Source: Actinomycetes bacterium (lineage in GTDB: Bacteria; Actinomycetota; Acidimicrobiia; Acidimicrobiales; RAAP-2). Taken from it: a DNA stretch of 55,635 bases. Of this stretch, positions 32,323 to 40,489 are shown in pieces (positions within the stretch are counted from its first letter, which is position 1; every line of letters starts with the position of its first letter). The DNA lies in the NCBI GenBank assembly GCA_021820665.1, contig JAKADK010000010.1, positions 1 to 55,635 on the forward strand, in the 5' to 3' direction. Both the position numbers and the translations under genes were made by a program. A model generated the notes under the pieces. The model worked only from the letters and a program-made list of their open reading frames with translations. It was not told the origin of the DNA and searched no databases.

Positions 32323-32744
32323 CAGGGGCCTTGCTCTGCCGTGGCGCTGCCAGCCCCGGTCACGGTGAGCTGGTCGACGCCCACGACCGAGAGGATCTGG
32401 GTGGGCTGGGTGATGGTCACGGTGACGTCGACCGTCTCGCCGGTGACCGTGACGGTGCCGTGCTCGCCGGCAGCGGCAAGAAAGCCTTGGGCATCGGCGA
32501 CGGCCTGGGCGGAGTCGAGGGTGATCGTGCCGCTCTGGCGGTAGAGGGGGATGTCGATCGCCTGGGCGCCGGCTCTGGCTGCTGCCTGGGCGTCGTCGAT
32601 GGCTCGCACCTTGGCCGACAGGGCGAGGCCGCCGTCGAACACGAGGCCGGCCATGGCGAGGAGTGCCAGGGTGAAGATGACGACGAAGGCGGTGACCATC
32701 CCGTCCTCCTCGCCGAGCCGGGTGCGCAGCCGGTGGGTGGTCAT
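32322..32744 (-). CDS. TadG-like pilus protein
   Basis: A 140-residue protein with a prepilin-like N-terminus (RLGEEDGMVTAFVVIFTLALLAMAGLVFDGGLALSAKVRAIDDAQAAARAGAQAI), typical of short TadG/TadE-like pseudopilins. The glutamate at position +5 after the Gly cleavage site is replaced by Phe. The rest is Thr/Val-rich and probably exposed. It overlaps both neighbours. Confidence 0.8.
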   Translation of the reverse strand: MTTHRLRTRLGEEDGMVTAFVVIFTLALLAMAGLVFDGGLALSAKVRAIDDAQAAARAGAQAIDIPLYRQSGTITLDSAQAVADAQGFLAAAGEHGTVTVTGETVDVTVTITQPTQILSVVGVDQLTVTGAGSATAEQGP

Positions 32745-33208
32745 GGGACGGAGCGGTAAGTGTCGACGACCGACGTGGCACTCGAAGCGACCTGCTCGGA
32801 GGCGGGCAGGCGGAGCCCGGTCAGCTCGCTGAGCGCGACGGCGCAGGTGACCGTCACGGTGACCGACCCGCCCGGGGCGAAGCGGGCGGTGTTCGTCGCG
32901 ACCTCGAGGGTGGCGCAGGTCACGTGGTCCGAGCCGAGGGCTGCGACAGCGCTCTGGCGGGCCTCGGCGGCGGCCCCAGCAGGGGTGGTGGCGATGGAGG
33001 CGGCGCGGGCTGCCTGGGCGGCGGCTCCGTCGACGTTGATCCGTGCCCCCGCCAAGTGGCCGAGTGCGACGACGAACAGCAACAGCACGATCAGCAGCGG
33101 GGTGAGCAGGACCAGCTCGGTGGCCACCGCCCCGGCCTCGTCGTGAAGTTCACGTCGCAGCCTCGGGCGCACAAGGCGCATGCACGCGGGCATCGGCCGG
33201 CTGCTCAC
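32741..33208 (-). CDS. TadE-like pseudopilin
   Basis: A 155-residue TadE-family protein with the cleavage and helix motif DEAGAVATELVLLTPLLIVLLLFVVALGHLAGARINVDGAAAQAARAAS. The start GTG 33208 overlaps the stop of the upstream TadE gene, which I prefer to the ATGs at 33193 and 33181. It has two cysteines in the exposed part. It is a likely minor pseudopilin processed by the prepilin peptidase downstream. Confidence 0.88.
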   Translation of the reverse strand: MSSRPMPACMRLVRPRLRRELHDEAGAVATELVLLTPLLIVLLLFVVALGHLAGARINVDGAAAQAARAASIATTPAGAAAEARQSAVAALGSDHVTCATLEVATNTARFAPGGSVTVTVTCAVALSELTGLRLPASEQVASSATSVVDTYRSVP

Positions 33209-33729
33209 GGCCCGCCCCCGGCGGCTGCGGCCGTTGCGGGCAAGGGGGGCTCGGTCGGGCCCGCCGCGCTGGCTCGCACCGGCAGGGAGAAGATGCCGAC
33301 GATGCTCTCGGCGTGCCCGCTCACCACCACCGTCGTCGCTGCGCCGGTCCGGGTGGTGGTCACCTGCGGCCCGATGAGCACACCGGTGCCGAGCTGGTCG
33401 AGAACGCTTCTCGTCTCTGCGGTGCCGGCCTGGGCGCTCTCGCCTTGGAGGCGGGCAACCGACAGCCCCTGCTGGGCTGCTGCCTCGGCGACGCCGGTGG
33501 CGTGCTCCCAGAGGGCGAACTGGATCACGCCCAAGATGAGCAGCAACAGCAGTGGGGTGGCGATGACCAGCTCGGCTGCCACCGCGCCGGCATCGTCGCG
33601 AAAGCGTGCAAGATGCCGACGTCGCCGGCGTTGCCATCGCTTGCAGCGATCGCGGCGTGGCTCTCCTCGGAGTCGACGGTGATCGTCGTGGCAGTGACGG
33701 CGGTGGTGATCGTGGTGGTGGTGGTCCAC
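33205..33729 (-). CDS. TadE-like pseudopilin with His-rich leader
   Basis: A 174-residue protein with the TadE core RDDAGAVAAELVIATPLLLLLILGVIQFALWEHATGVAEAAAQQG, including the Glu at +5 of the pilin helix. The predicted leader (MDHHHHDHHRRHCHDDH then Arg-rich) is unusually long and His-rich. The GTG at 33729 has no good ribosome-binding site, so the true start may be further in. The Ala/Pro-rich tail ends in ATAAAAGGGP. Confidence 0.82.
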   Translation of the reverse strand: MDHHHHDHHRRHCHDDHRRLRGEPRRDRCKRWQRRRRRHLARFRDDAGAVAAELVIATPLLLLLILGVIQFALWEHATGVAEAAAQQGLSVARLQGESAQAGTAETRSVLDQLGTGVLIGPQVTTTRTGAATTVVVSGHAESIVGIFSLPVRASAAGPTEPPLPATAAAAGGGP

Positions 33730-33739
33730 GGTGTCGGGC

Positions 33740-33943
33740 TCAGGGGCCGGTGGAGATCGAATTGGCCTTGGCCACGACCTTGGCCACGATGATCCCGACC
33801 GCGGTGAGCGCCAAAGCGGCGAGCAGGGCGGTGACGATCACCGTCTCGGTGGAGTAGCCGGCGTCGGGCTCGGCGCGAAGCGCCTGGAAGCGGGCGAAGA
33901 GCACTTGCATGAGGTTCTTGATGACGGTCAGCTCGGGGAACAC
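33740..33943 (-). CDS. Flp-type pilin candidate
   Basis: A 67-residue protein with a charged leader and the segment EPDAGYSTETVIVTALLAALALTAVGIIVAKVVAKA: a Gly cleavage site, nearby Glu and a single hydrophobic helix, as in Flp or Flp-like pilins of actinobacterial Tad loci. The start is GTG with AAAGG upstream. Position between tadC and the TadE genes agrees. It is the best candidate for the major pilin, although Glu sits at +4 instead of +5. Confidence 0.7.
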   Translation of the reverse strand: MFPELTVIKNLMQVLFARFQALRAEPDAGYSTETVIVTALLAALALTAVGIIVAKVVAKANSISTGP

Positions 33944-33985
33944 GGCATGGGCCTTCTTTCTTTCTGCTCGGTGGTGGACGGGGTC

Positions 33986-34891
33986 TCAGATGGAGGTGAG
34001 GACCCTTTCGACAGCGGGAAAGCCGATGAAGAACAAGAACCCGGCGAAGAGCAGCACGACCGGCAGGCTCATGCGCTCCGAGGCGGCTTGGTCCGCGGTC
34101 TCGGCTTCGGCGAGCTGGTGGGTGCGAAGCGAGGTGGCCCTGGCGGCAAGGCTGGCGCGGACCTTCGCCCCTTCGGTGCCGGCGAGCGCGACCGACGCGG
34201 CGAGCTCGGACAGCTCGCCGACACCGAGCTCGGTCCCGAGGCGTCCCAAGGCGGCCCAGGGGGCTTCCCGGGCGAGGCGGGCCTGGTCGAGGGCTCGGCG
34301 GAGGTAGGCGAACGGCCAGCCCGCCCCGACGCTCGCCGCGTCGGCGAGCGCGCTCTCGACCCCGCCGCCACCGGCCAGGGCGACGACGACGAGGTCCAAG
34401 AAGCTGGACAGCGCGTGGCGGAAGTCCCGGCGGCGTCGGGCCGCGTCGGTGTGGATGCCGAGGTCGGGGACGACGAAGCCGACGACGGCGCACACGAGCG
34501 CCCCCCACAGCGGGAGGGCGAGCGGCAGCGATGCCCCGCCGAGGGCGAGTAGGGCGCTCATCGCCGGGGCGACGAGCAGGCCGAGAAGGCCCAGGGTGAC
34601 CTTCTCGGCGAGGTGGCGCTGGGGGCTGCGGTCGAGGACGGCGAGGTCCTGGCGGACCCGGGCGGGGACCAGCCAGCCTGCTCCGGCCCGGGCGAGCAGG
34701 TCGGCGAGCGGGCGGCCGAGCCGGGCTGCCACACCGCCCTCGGTACCGGGGACGAGCACTGGGGCAGGGTCGGGCAGCCGTCGGAGGTGGGCGAGGGCAT
34801 CGGCGAGCGAAGCCCGAGGCGGGTAGAGCCCTCGCACCACCAGCCACAGCCCGAGCCCGGTTCCGCCTCCGAGCAGCAACGCGGAGATCAT
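33986..34891 (-). CDS. tadC: TadC-like pilus platform protein
   Basis: A 301-residue type II secretion F-domain protein. Hydrophobic helices are at the N-terminus, in the middle (LLGLLVAPAMSALLALGG; WGALVCAVVGFVVPDLGI) and at the C-terminus (LPVVLLFAGFLFFIGFPAVERVL). The cytoplasmic part has RDFRHALSSFLDLVVVALAGGGGVESALADAA and LSELAASVALAGTEGAKVRASL, matching T2SF. With TadB it forms the inner-membrane platform for the CpaF motor. It overlaps tadB by ATGA. Confidence 0.9.
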   Translation of the reverse strand: MISALLLGGGTGLGLWLVVRGLYPPRASLADALAHLRRLPDPAPVLVPGTEGGVAARLGRPLADLLARAGAGWLVPARVRQDLAVLDRSPQRHLAEKVTLGLLGLLVAPAMSALLALGGASLPLALPLWGALVCAVVGFVVPDLGIHTDAARRRRDFRHALSSFLDLVVVALAGGGGVESALADAASVGAGWPFAYLRRALDQARLAREAPWAALGRLGTELGVGELSELAASVALAGTEGAKVRASLAARATSLRTHQLAEAETADQAASERMSLPVVLLFAGFLFFIGFPAVERVLTSI

Positions 34892-35772
34892 GGCCGCCGG
34901 CTCTTTTGGTGTGAGTGAGCCTCGGTGAGCCCGGTTGCGAACCCATCGCTGGTTACGAGGAAGCGCTCAGGGGCGGTGGGACGAGTCATGCGCGACAGCC
35001 AGACGAACGCGCCGGCGAACATGGCGCCCACGAGGAGCAGCACCAGCTGGCCGAGGGCGCTGTCGTAGGGGGCGAGGTAGCCGCGGTTGAGCACCACGAG
35101 CCCCAAGGCGAGGCCGGCGGTCACCCCGACCACGACCTTGACCGACGTGCGCGATCGGGCCCGGCCCGCCTCGACCCGAAGCCGCATGGTGGCCTGGTCT
35201 CGGGCGGCTTGGGCGAGGGAGCCGAGGAGCTCGCCGAGCCGGGATGCCTGGTGCTCCGCGGCGAGCACCAGCGCGGCGACGACGAGGTCCAGGGTCGGGT
35301 CGCCCACCTCATCCGCGAAGCCCCGCAGCGCTGGGGCGAGCCGTTCCCCGTCGAGGCGGACCGCCAAGGTGGCGACCTCGGCCCGGATCGCAAGGGGCGC
35401 GACGGTTGCGGTGGCGACGATCGCCTGCTCCAGGCCGGCCGCGCCGGCCATCGTGTCACGAAGCATCTCCGCCCAAGCGGCCACCGCCTCGATGCGGGCC
35501 AGCTGCTCGCCCCGGCCCTTGGTGCCCCCCAGCAGCCCCGGCAGTCCCCAGCCGGCCAGCCCGGCCAACAGCGCGCCCACCGGCCAGCCCGTCACGGCAC
35601 CGACGAGCACCGCAGCTCCGGCGGCGAGGCCGAGGCGAAGCGTCGCCCGTTCTGCCCGCGGGCGTAGAGGGTCTCGTCGAGGTCGAGGGAAGCTGACACC
35701 GCGCCATCCGGCCCAGGCGAGCACCACGCCGAGGCCGACGCCTGCCCCGAGGAGCCCGGCCAGCGCCGTCAC
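34888..35772 (-). CDS. tadB: TadB-like pilus platform protein
   Basis: A 294-residue membrane protein. N-terminal helices are followed by a T2SF cytoplasmic part (AEMLRDTMAGAAGLEQAIVATATVAP; DEVGDPTLDLVVAALVLAAEHQASRLGELLGSLAQAARDQATMRLRVEAGRARSRTS) and C-terminal helices. The GTG start overlaps the cpaF stop. It pairs with TadC. Confidence 0.9.
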   Translation of the reverse strand: MTALAGLLGAGVGLGVVLAWAGWRGVSFPRPRRDPLRPRAERATLRLGLAAGAAVLVGAVTGWPVGALLAGLAGWGLPGLLGGTKGRGEQLARIEAVAAWAEMLRDTMAGAAGLEQAIVATATVAPLAIRAEVATLAVRLDGERLAPALRGFADEVGDPTLDLVVAALVLAAEHQASRLGELLGSLAQAARDQATMRLRVEAGRARSRTSVKVVVGVTAGLALGLVVLNRGYLAPYDSALGQLVLLLVGAMFAGAFVWLSRMTRPTAPERFLVTSDGFATGLTEAHSHQKSRRP

Positions 35773-37157
35773 CGCTCCCACCACCCCTCCGGCCGCTCCA
35801 ACAGGCCCGGGTCGAAGCCGACCGCCACGAGCTGGTCGAGGGTGTCGTTGCGAAGCGGGGCACCCGGCACCGCCCGACCAGCGTGGTCGGGGCGAAACAC
35901 CTCGTTCGAGGTGACCATCGGGCCTTCTGCCCCGGTCACCTCCCGGATCGAGGAGACCACCCGGCGCTCGCCGTCGCGGGCGAGGTGGATCACGAAGTGC
36001 ACGGCGTTGGCGACGAGCAGGTTCGTCGCCTCCAGCGGCAGACGTTCGGGAGCCTGGATGGCGTAGGTGGCGAGCTTGGAGAACGCCCCCCGAGACGACG
36101 AGGCGTGCAAGGTGGCCATCGACCCGTCGGTGCCCTGGCTCATGGCGTTCAAGAGTGCAAGGACCTCTTCGCCTCGGGCCTCGCCGACGATCACCCGGTC
36201 CGGAGACATGCGAAGCGCCCAGCGCACCAGCTCGGCCAGGCTGATCCCGCCCTGGCCTTCGAGGTTCACCTCCCGAGCTTCGAGGGCGATGCAGTCCGGA
36301 TGCAGGTCGGGGTAGCGGTCCAGGCCGAGCTCCAAGGAGTCCTCGATGGTGATCAGCCGCTCGGCGGGTGGGATGTCGGCGGCCATCGCGCGGAGCAGGG
36401 TGGTCTTGCCCGCCCCGGTCCCTCCGCAGATGATGCACGACTTCCTTGCTGCCATCAGCGCCCGCAGGAGCTCTCGGAGGGCCACGTCGAGCGTGCCGGT
36501 GCCGATCAGGTCGTCCAAGGTGACCTTCAGGTAGCGGTGACGGCGGATCGACACGCAGGGCCGGGCCGCCACGGCCATCAGCGCGAACAGCCGGGACCCG
36601 TCGGGTAGCTGCAGCGAGATCCTGGGCGATCCTCGGTCGAAGCGCCGCTCGCCGATCCCGACCCGGGCCGCTGCGGTGCGCAGCATCTCCTCGAGCTCGA
36701 CGTCGGAGGAGGCGATCGGTTCGACCTGCTCGCGCCGCCCGTCCGCGTAGCGGACCCACACCACGTCGCAGCCATTCGCGTTGATGTTCTCGATCCCCGG
36801 GTCATCCAGCAGGCGCTGGAGGCGGTTCAGGCGGAACAGCGCGTCGAAGGCAGCCCGGGCAAGGCGGTCCTCGTCGGCCTCGCCCATCACCGAGTCCCCA
36901 GCCGACAGCGCCTGACGGGCATGGCGCTCCAAGGCTTCGGCGATCAGCTGGCGACCGAGCGCCTGCTCGTCGGCCACAGCGAGCGGCGCCTGGCCGGCGG
37001 CCTGGCGGGCCCGGGTGCGCTCGCTGAGCGCGGCGAGCACCTCGGCTCGCAGTCCCTCGACCTGGTCGGTGTGGCGGGCACCGGGCTCGTGCCCTGAGCG
37101 CTTCGTGGCCCCGCCGCCGGCGGCGAAGGTCCCCATCGTCAGGTGATCGGCGGTCAC
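35769..37157 (-). CDS. cpaF: CpaF/TadA pilus assembly ATPase
   Basis: A 462-residue secretion ATPase that would power Flp pilus assembly. Seen are ENINANGCDVVWVRYADGR, the arginine-rich SIRRHRYLKVTLDDL, Walker A GGTGAGKTTLLRAM (about residues 245-258), the Asp box ITIEDSLELGL and Walker B RVIVGEARGEE with the following MSQGTDGSMATLHASS. All these are standard for the TadA/CpaF subfamily. The GTG start overlaps the upstream CpaE-like gene. Confidence 0.95.
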   Translation of the reverse strand: MTADHLTMGTFAAGGGATKRSGHEPGARHTDQVEGLRAEVLAALSERTRARQAAGQAPLAVADEQALGRQLIAEALERHARQALSAGDSVMGEADEDRLARAAFDALFRLNRLQRLLDDPGIENINANGCDVVWVRYADGRREQVEPIASSDVELEEMLRTAAARVGIGERRFDRGSPRISLQLPDGSRLFALMAVAARPCVSIRRHRYLKVTLDDLIGTGTLDVALRELLRALMAARKSCIICGGTGAGKTTLLRAMAADIPPAERLITIEDSLELGLDRYPDLHPDCIALEAREVNLEGQGGISLAELVRWALRMSPDRVIVGEARGEEVLALLNAMSQGTDGSMATLHASSSRGAFSKLATYAIQAPERLPLEATNLLVANAVHFVIHLARDGERRVVSSIREVTGAEGPMVTSNEVFRPDHAGRAVPGAPLRNDTLDQLVAVGFDPGLLERPEGWWER

Positions 37158-38047
37158 AGGGGCGCCTCCCCACTCGGCGCGCTCCCATTTCGGCTTACGC
37201 CACTCCCGGTTCGGAGGGCCGCTGTTATCCGCGGCGGGCGCAGCAGCCGGGTTCGAATCCCCCCGCCCGGTGGCGCCGTCTCTTCGAGGGTGGAAGATGG
37301 CGTCGGCTGAAGGGCCCCGTCGCCGGCGAGGTTCTCGGCCAGGCTGCGCGCCGCTCGCACCAGCGGCGACAGGCGCAGCCGCCGATCCGACGCCGGGAGC
37401 ACGGTCAGCAGTTCTGCGCCCTCAGGGTCCCATGGCAGGCGCCCGAGCACCTCCACCCCGAGCGCCTCGGCGACCTCGCCGTCAGGGTAGGGGCCGTCTC
37501 CCACCGACACCAGCCCCAGACGGCCGGTTTCCACAAGTGCGTCACTGGTTCCCCGGTGTTCGAGGAGGCTGCGGTGTTCGAGGAAGCTGGCGAGGCCATG
37601 CAGGTCGGCAAGCCGTGGCCGGATGCTCAACACGACTCGTCCGGCGAGCGCCGTGCCGCCAGGCGAAGACGCCTGAGGGTCGAGCCGGCCGGCGTCGACC
37701 AGCACGTCGGCGTCCAGGTCGCCGAGGCGACCCACGAGCCCGGCGAGCAGGGCTCCGGCGCTGCGGGCCCGCTCGGGGTATGGCGGTGCGGCGAGCACCG
37801 CTGCGCCGCCGGGCAGGTGCTGGCAGTGCGCCCAGATCGCCTCGGGGTCGCTGCTGCGCCGTGCGGCGGCGGCGAGCGACACCAGGCTCGGCTCCGCCGC
37901 CCACCCCGACGCTGCCGCCAAGGTGCCCCCCGCAGGGTCGAGCTCGACGAGGAGCACCGGGCGTCCCGCCGGCCAGGTCGCGGCCAACGCCACCCCCAGC
38001 GTGGTCGTCCCACACGAGCGCACCGAGGCGAGCAGCGTGGTCCCCAC
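37154..38047 (-). CDS. CpaE/MinD-like pilus protein with degenerate P-loop
   Basis: A 297-residue ParA/MinD-superfamily protein. The N-terminus VRSCGTTTLGVALAATWPAGRPVLLVELDPAGG keeps the fold, but the deviant Walker A lysines (KGGxGKT) are missing. The VLVDAGRLDP strand resembles Walker B. In Tad loci CpaE-type proteins localise the machinery; this copy may not hydrolyse ATP. The last 40 residues are low-complexity. It has GTGA coupling to cpaF. Confidence 0.75.
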   Translation of the reverse strand: MGTTLLASVRSCGTTTLGVALAATWPAGRPVLLVELDPAGGTLAAASGWAAEPSLVSLAAAARRSSDPEAIWAHCQHLPGGAAVLAAPPYPERARSAGALLAGLVGRLGDLDADVLVDAGRLDPQASSPGGTALAGRVVLSIRPRLADLHGLASFLEHRSLLEHRGTSDALVETGRLGLVSVGDGPYPDGEVAEALGVEVLGRLPWDPEGAELLTVLPASDRRLRLSPLVRAARSLAENLAGDGALQPTPSSTLEETAPPGGGIRTRLLRPPRITAALRTGSGVSRNGSAPSGEAPL

Positions 38048-38049
38048 GA

Positions 38050-38733
38050 TCAGCTCCCGGCTCCGAGCTGGACCAAGCTGGCGTCGCCGGCCGCGGCGAG
38101 CGAGGCGACCCCATCGGCGACGCTGTTTCGCACCTGGAGGGAGAAGACCGTGGCGGCACCCGAGCCCGCCGGGGCGACCTGCACGCCGAGCACGGTGGCG
38201 TCGACCGGGCCGGCGTTGAGCGTGGTGCTCCCCGACGACGCCGTCACGACCGGGACGACCTGCACCCGGTCGCCGGGCGCGAGGTCGGGGGGGAACAGCC
38301 CCGCTTTGAGCGCGATCGCCACTACGTCCGCGCCGGACGCCACCGCAGAGCGCGTGCCGAGCTCGCCTGGGGTGAGAAGCGCCCCCGCCACGAGCGGTAC
38401 GGCGACGGGCCGGCCCACCACGCTTGCTTCCTCGCCGACGGGCACCACCCCGAGGCCGACACCGGTCGAGACGCGCACCGCCCGCAAGTCGCCGGTGGTG
38501 AGGATCTGGCCGGCGGCGAGCGGCTGGGCGATGACGAGGACGTCTTGGTGGCTGGCGAGGCTCAACGAGGCGTCGGCGAACCCGAGCGCGCAGCCGACCA
38601 CGAGTAGCACCCCGACCACGACCAGCGGGGTCTGGCGGCGCCGTCCCGGCCGGCGGGCCGGCGTTCCCCCACTTCGGGCATCGGCGGCTGCCCGGCGCCC
38701 GTTCGTCGAAGGTCGAGACGTGGTGATGGCCAT
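38050..38733 (-). CDS. CpaB-like SAF-domain pilus protein
   Basis: A 227-residue protein. A membrane anchor (TPLVVVGVLLVVGCALGFADA) is followed by a SAF domain (VLVIAQPLAAGQILTTGDLRAVRVSTGVGLGVVP ... VGRPVAVPLVAGALLTPGELG) and a CpaB/RcpC-like segment (LFPPDLAPGDRVQVVPVV). The ATG is preceded by AAGGA. Family members act in the outer part of Tad assembly. Confidence 0.85.
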   Translation of the reverse strand: MAITTSRPSTNGRRAAADARSGGTPARRPGRRRQTPLVVVGVLLVVGCALGFADASLSLASHQDVLVIAQPLAAGQILTTGDLRAVRVSTGVGLGVVPVGEEASVVGRPVAVPLVAGALLTPGELGTRSAVASGADVVAIALKAGLFPPDLAPGDRVQVVPVVTASSGSTTLNAGPVDATVLGVQVAPAGSGAATVFSLQVRNSVADGVASLAAAGDASLVQLGAGS

Positions 38734-38747
38734 CGCGGGTCCTTCCC

Positions 38748-39638
38748 TCAGCTGCCTCCGCTGCTCGGGGTGTTGATCGCCTCGGACTGGACGACTTGGA
38801 CCGTGACCCGGGAAGCCGGGCCGGCCTGCACGCCGAGTGTCCCGCCGCCCGCCGCGCCCGCAGCGCTCCAGGTGACCGACCAGTAGATGGTGGCAGTCAC
38901 GGTGTAGGTGCCCGCCGTCGACCAGGTGTACGAGCAGGTGCTCGTGGCGTTCGGCGCAGACGGGTCGTACGGGGTGCCCGGTCCCACGCAGGTGACCGTG
39001 GAGCCGTCGCCCATGTCCCAGATCACCTTGGTCGGCGTCGCGGTCGCCGTCGTCGTCACCGGGCCGGCGGTTGCGGTGGCGGTCACCGGGTGCCAGGTGG
39101 TGGGGTTTACCCACAGCCAGGTCGCCACGTTGACCAGCTGCGGGTGACCATCGGGCGGGGCCATCTCGATCACCGCCGAGGTGAGCCCGAGGGTCTTCGC
39201 CGCCTGCTCGGCTACTACCACCGGGGCGACCTGGATCGTCGCTGCCGCGAGCTTTGCGCCGGTCACCCAGAACGGCGGCATCGGGTTGATCACCCCGGGT
39301 CCGGCGCAGGTCGGGACGATCCACTGTCCAGGCGTCGGCCCACCAGCCCCGAGCAGCGCCTGGCCTTGTGGGACCGCGGCGTAGGTGCAGCCGTAGGGCT
39401 GGTTGGGATTGACCTTGCCGGGCGGCGGATCAGGCCGCGCGCTGGCTGCCCACGAAGAACTCGCCGGGGGAGTCCACTCAGTGACGCCGGCCTGCACGCT
39501 CAGCTGACCGCCTGACGCCTGGGCGTTCGAGTAGCTGTATTGGCCGTTTGGATCTCCGGCCCACGCCGGTTCCACGCCGATGAGGATCGTCCCAGCGGCC
39601 ACGAGAACGACCGCCGGGATCACGAGCCAGGAGCGCAT
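38748..39638 (-). CDS. exported PKD-like protein of the Tad operon
   Basis: A 296-residue protein with a signal peptide (LVIPAVVLVAAGTILIGVEPAWA). The C-terminal part resembles a PKD-type beta domain (VIWDMGDGSTVTCVGPGTPYD ... CSYTWSTAGTYTVTATIYWSVTW), with the conserved W-x-x-GDG and T-Y-T-V-T. Two Cys pairs could form disulfides. It is probably a surface-exposed adhesin or pilus accessory protein. The gene sits 14 bp before cpaB in the same operon. Confidence 0.8.
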   Translation of the reverse strand: MRSWLVIPAVVLVAAGTILIGVEPAWAGDPNGQYSYSNAQASGGQLSVQAGVTEWTPPASSSWAASARPDPPPGKVNPNQPYGCTYAAVPQGQALLGAGGPTPGQWIVPTCAGPGVINPMPPFWVTGAKLAAATIQVAPVVVAEQAAKTLGLTSAVIEMAPPDGHPQLVNVATWLWVNPTTWHPVTATATAGPVTTTATATPTKVIWDMGDGSTVTCVGPGTPYDPSAPNATSTCSYTWSTAGTYTVTATIYWSVTWSAAGAAGGGTLGVQAGPASRVTVQVVQSEAINTPSSGGS

Positions 39639-40282
39639 GTCCCGTCCGTCACCATCTGCTTGTAGATCTTCCAGGTCCCATTGACGAGCACCAGTGTGGA
39701 GCGCACGCCGTCGTTCTCCGGCGGCGTGATCGGTGGCACTGGCTTGCCTGTCTTCGCGTAGACGAGCTCGGCGGTGCTGTAGGCGCAGTCCACCACCGTC
39801 GCGCTCGTCGCGGAGATCGAGACGACCTTGGGGTGCAAGGTGGTCGTCCCCCGACCGACCATCCCGTGCACCTGGTCGGCGAGCAAGTTCGCCTTCACCG
39901 ACTGGAGTTGGGGCTCCACCATGGTTGCCGCCAATGCTGGGTCTGCTGGATTGGCGGTCGCCAGGGCCTGTTCGAAGGCCTTCCAGCCGGCCCGGTAGGC
40001 GGCGAGCACCGCTGCACCTGCCGGATCGGTCGTCGACGACGAGGTGGACCCGGTCGGCTTTGCTCGGACCGTGGTGGCCGTCGACGACGTCGCTCCGCCG
40101 CCGCAGGCGGCGAGGACGAGTGCGCCCGCGACGAGCGTGAGCACGCCGGTCGTAAGCCGACCGCGCTGGGATTGATGCCGGCTCGGCCCACCGGACGCCG
40201 GCGCGTCCTGCACCCTGCAACCGGCGGGCGGTACGGCGCCATTCCGCGGCGTGTGTCGGTCGACGAGTCGGCTCTCCGTCAT
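39620..40282 (-). CDS. putative lipoprotein heading the Tad operon
   Basis: A 220-residue protein with a lipobox-like LVAGALVLAACGGG followed by a Ser/Thr-rich linker. The mature part (AAYRAGWKAFEQALATANPADPALAATMVEPQLQSV; LVLVNGTWKIYKQMV) resembles small extracytoplasmic accessory domains. The long basic N-region before the lipobox makes the true start uncertain. It overlaps the PKD-like gene by 19 bp and is the first gene of the leftward Tad block. Confidence 0.72.
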   Translation of the reverse strand: MTESRLVDRHTPRNGAVPPAGCRVQDAPASGGPSRHQSQRGRLTTGVLTLVAGALVLAACGGGATSSTATTVRAKPTGSTSSSTTDPAGAAVLAAYRAGWKAFEQALATANPADPALAATMVEPQLQSVKANLLADQVHGMVGRGTTTLHPKVVSISATSATVVDCAYSTAELVYAKTGKPVPPITPPENDGVRSTLVLVNGTWKIYKQMVTDGTCAPGS

Positions 40283-40435
40283 GTGATCGCCTTCACGTGT
40301 GTGCCAGATCCTTCACGAGAGCTGGCGCCACACGAGACTGACGGAGACGACCCGAGGCATGTCGCCGGGGGGCCTCTTCGGTGCTTCGGTGACACCGGCC
40401 CACGATCAGGGTAAACCCGCAGAGCCACCGGCTGC

Positions 40436-40489
40436 CTGGTGGTATTTGTACTAGTAGCCGGACTACCAGGAGAGCGGTAGGCTTTTCAC
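40436..40489 (+). promoter_or_regulatory. leaderless promoter and possible operator of the MmyB-type regulator
   Basis: TAGGCT (40478-40483) lies six bases before ATG 40490, fitting a leaderless TANNNT promoter. Upstream, CTGGTGGT (40436-40443) and ACTACCAG (40462-40469) form an imperfect inverted repeat, a candidate autoregulatory operator. Confidence 0.45.

Noticed and set aside
37240-37275. T-arm-like GGGTTCGAATCC inside the CpaE-like gene, resembling a tRNA end or attachment site
   Set aside because: No matching acceptor, D or anticodon arms can be drawn. The sequence is within a coding frame that overlaps cpaF, and it does not match the tRNA-Glu 3' end.
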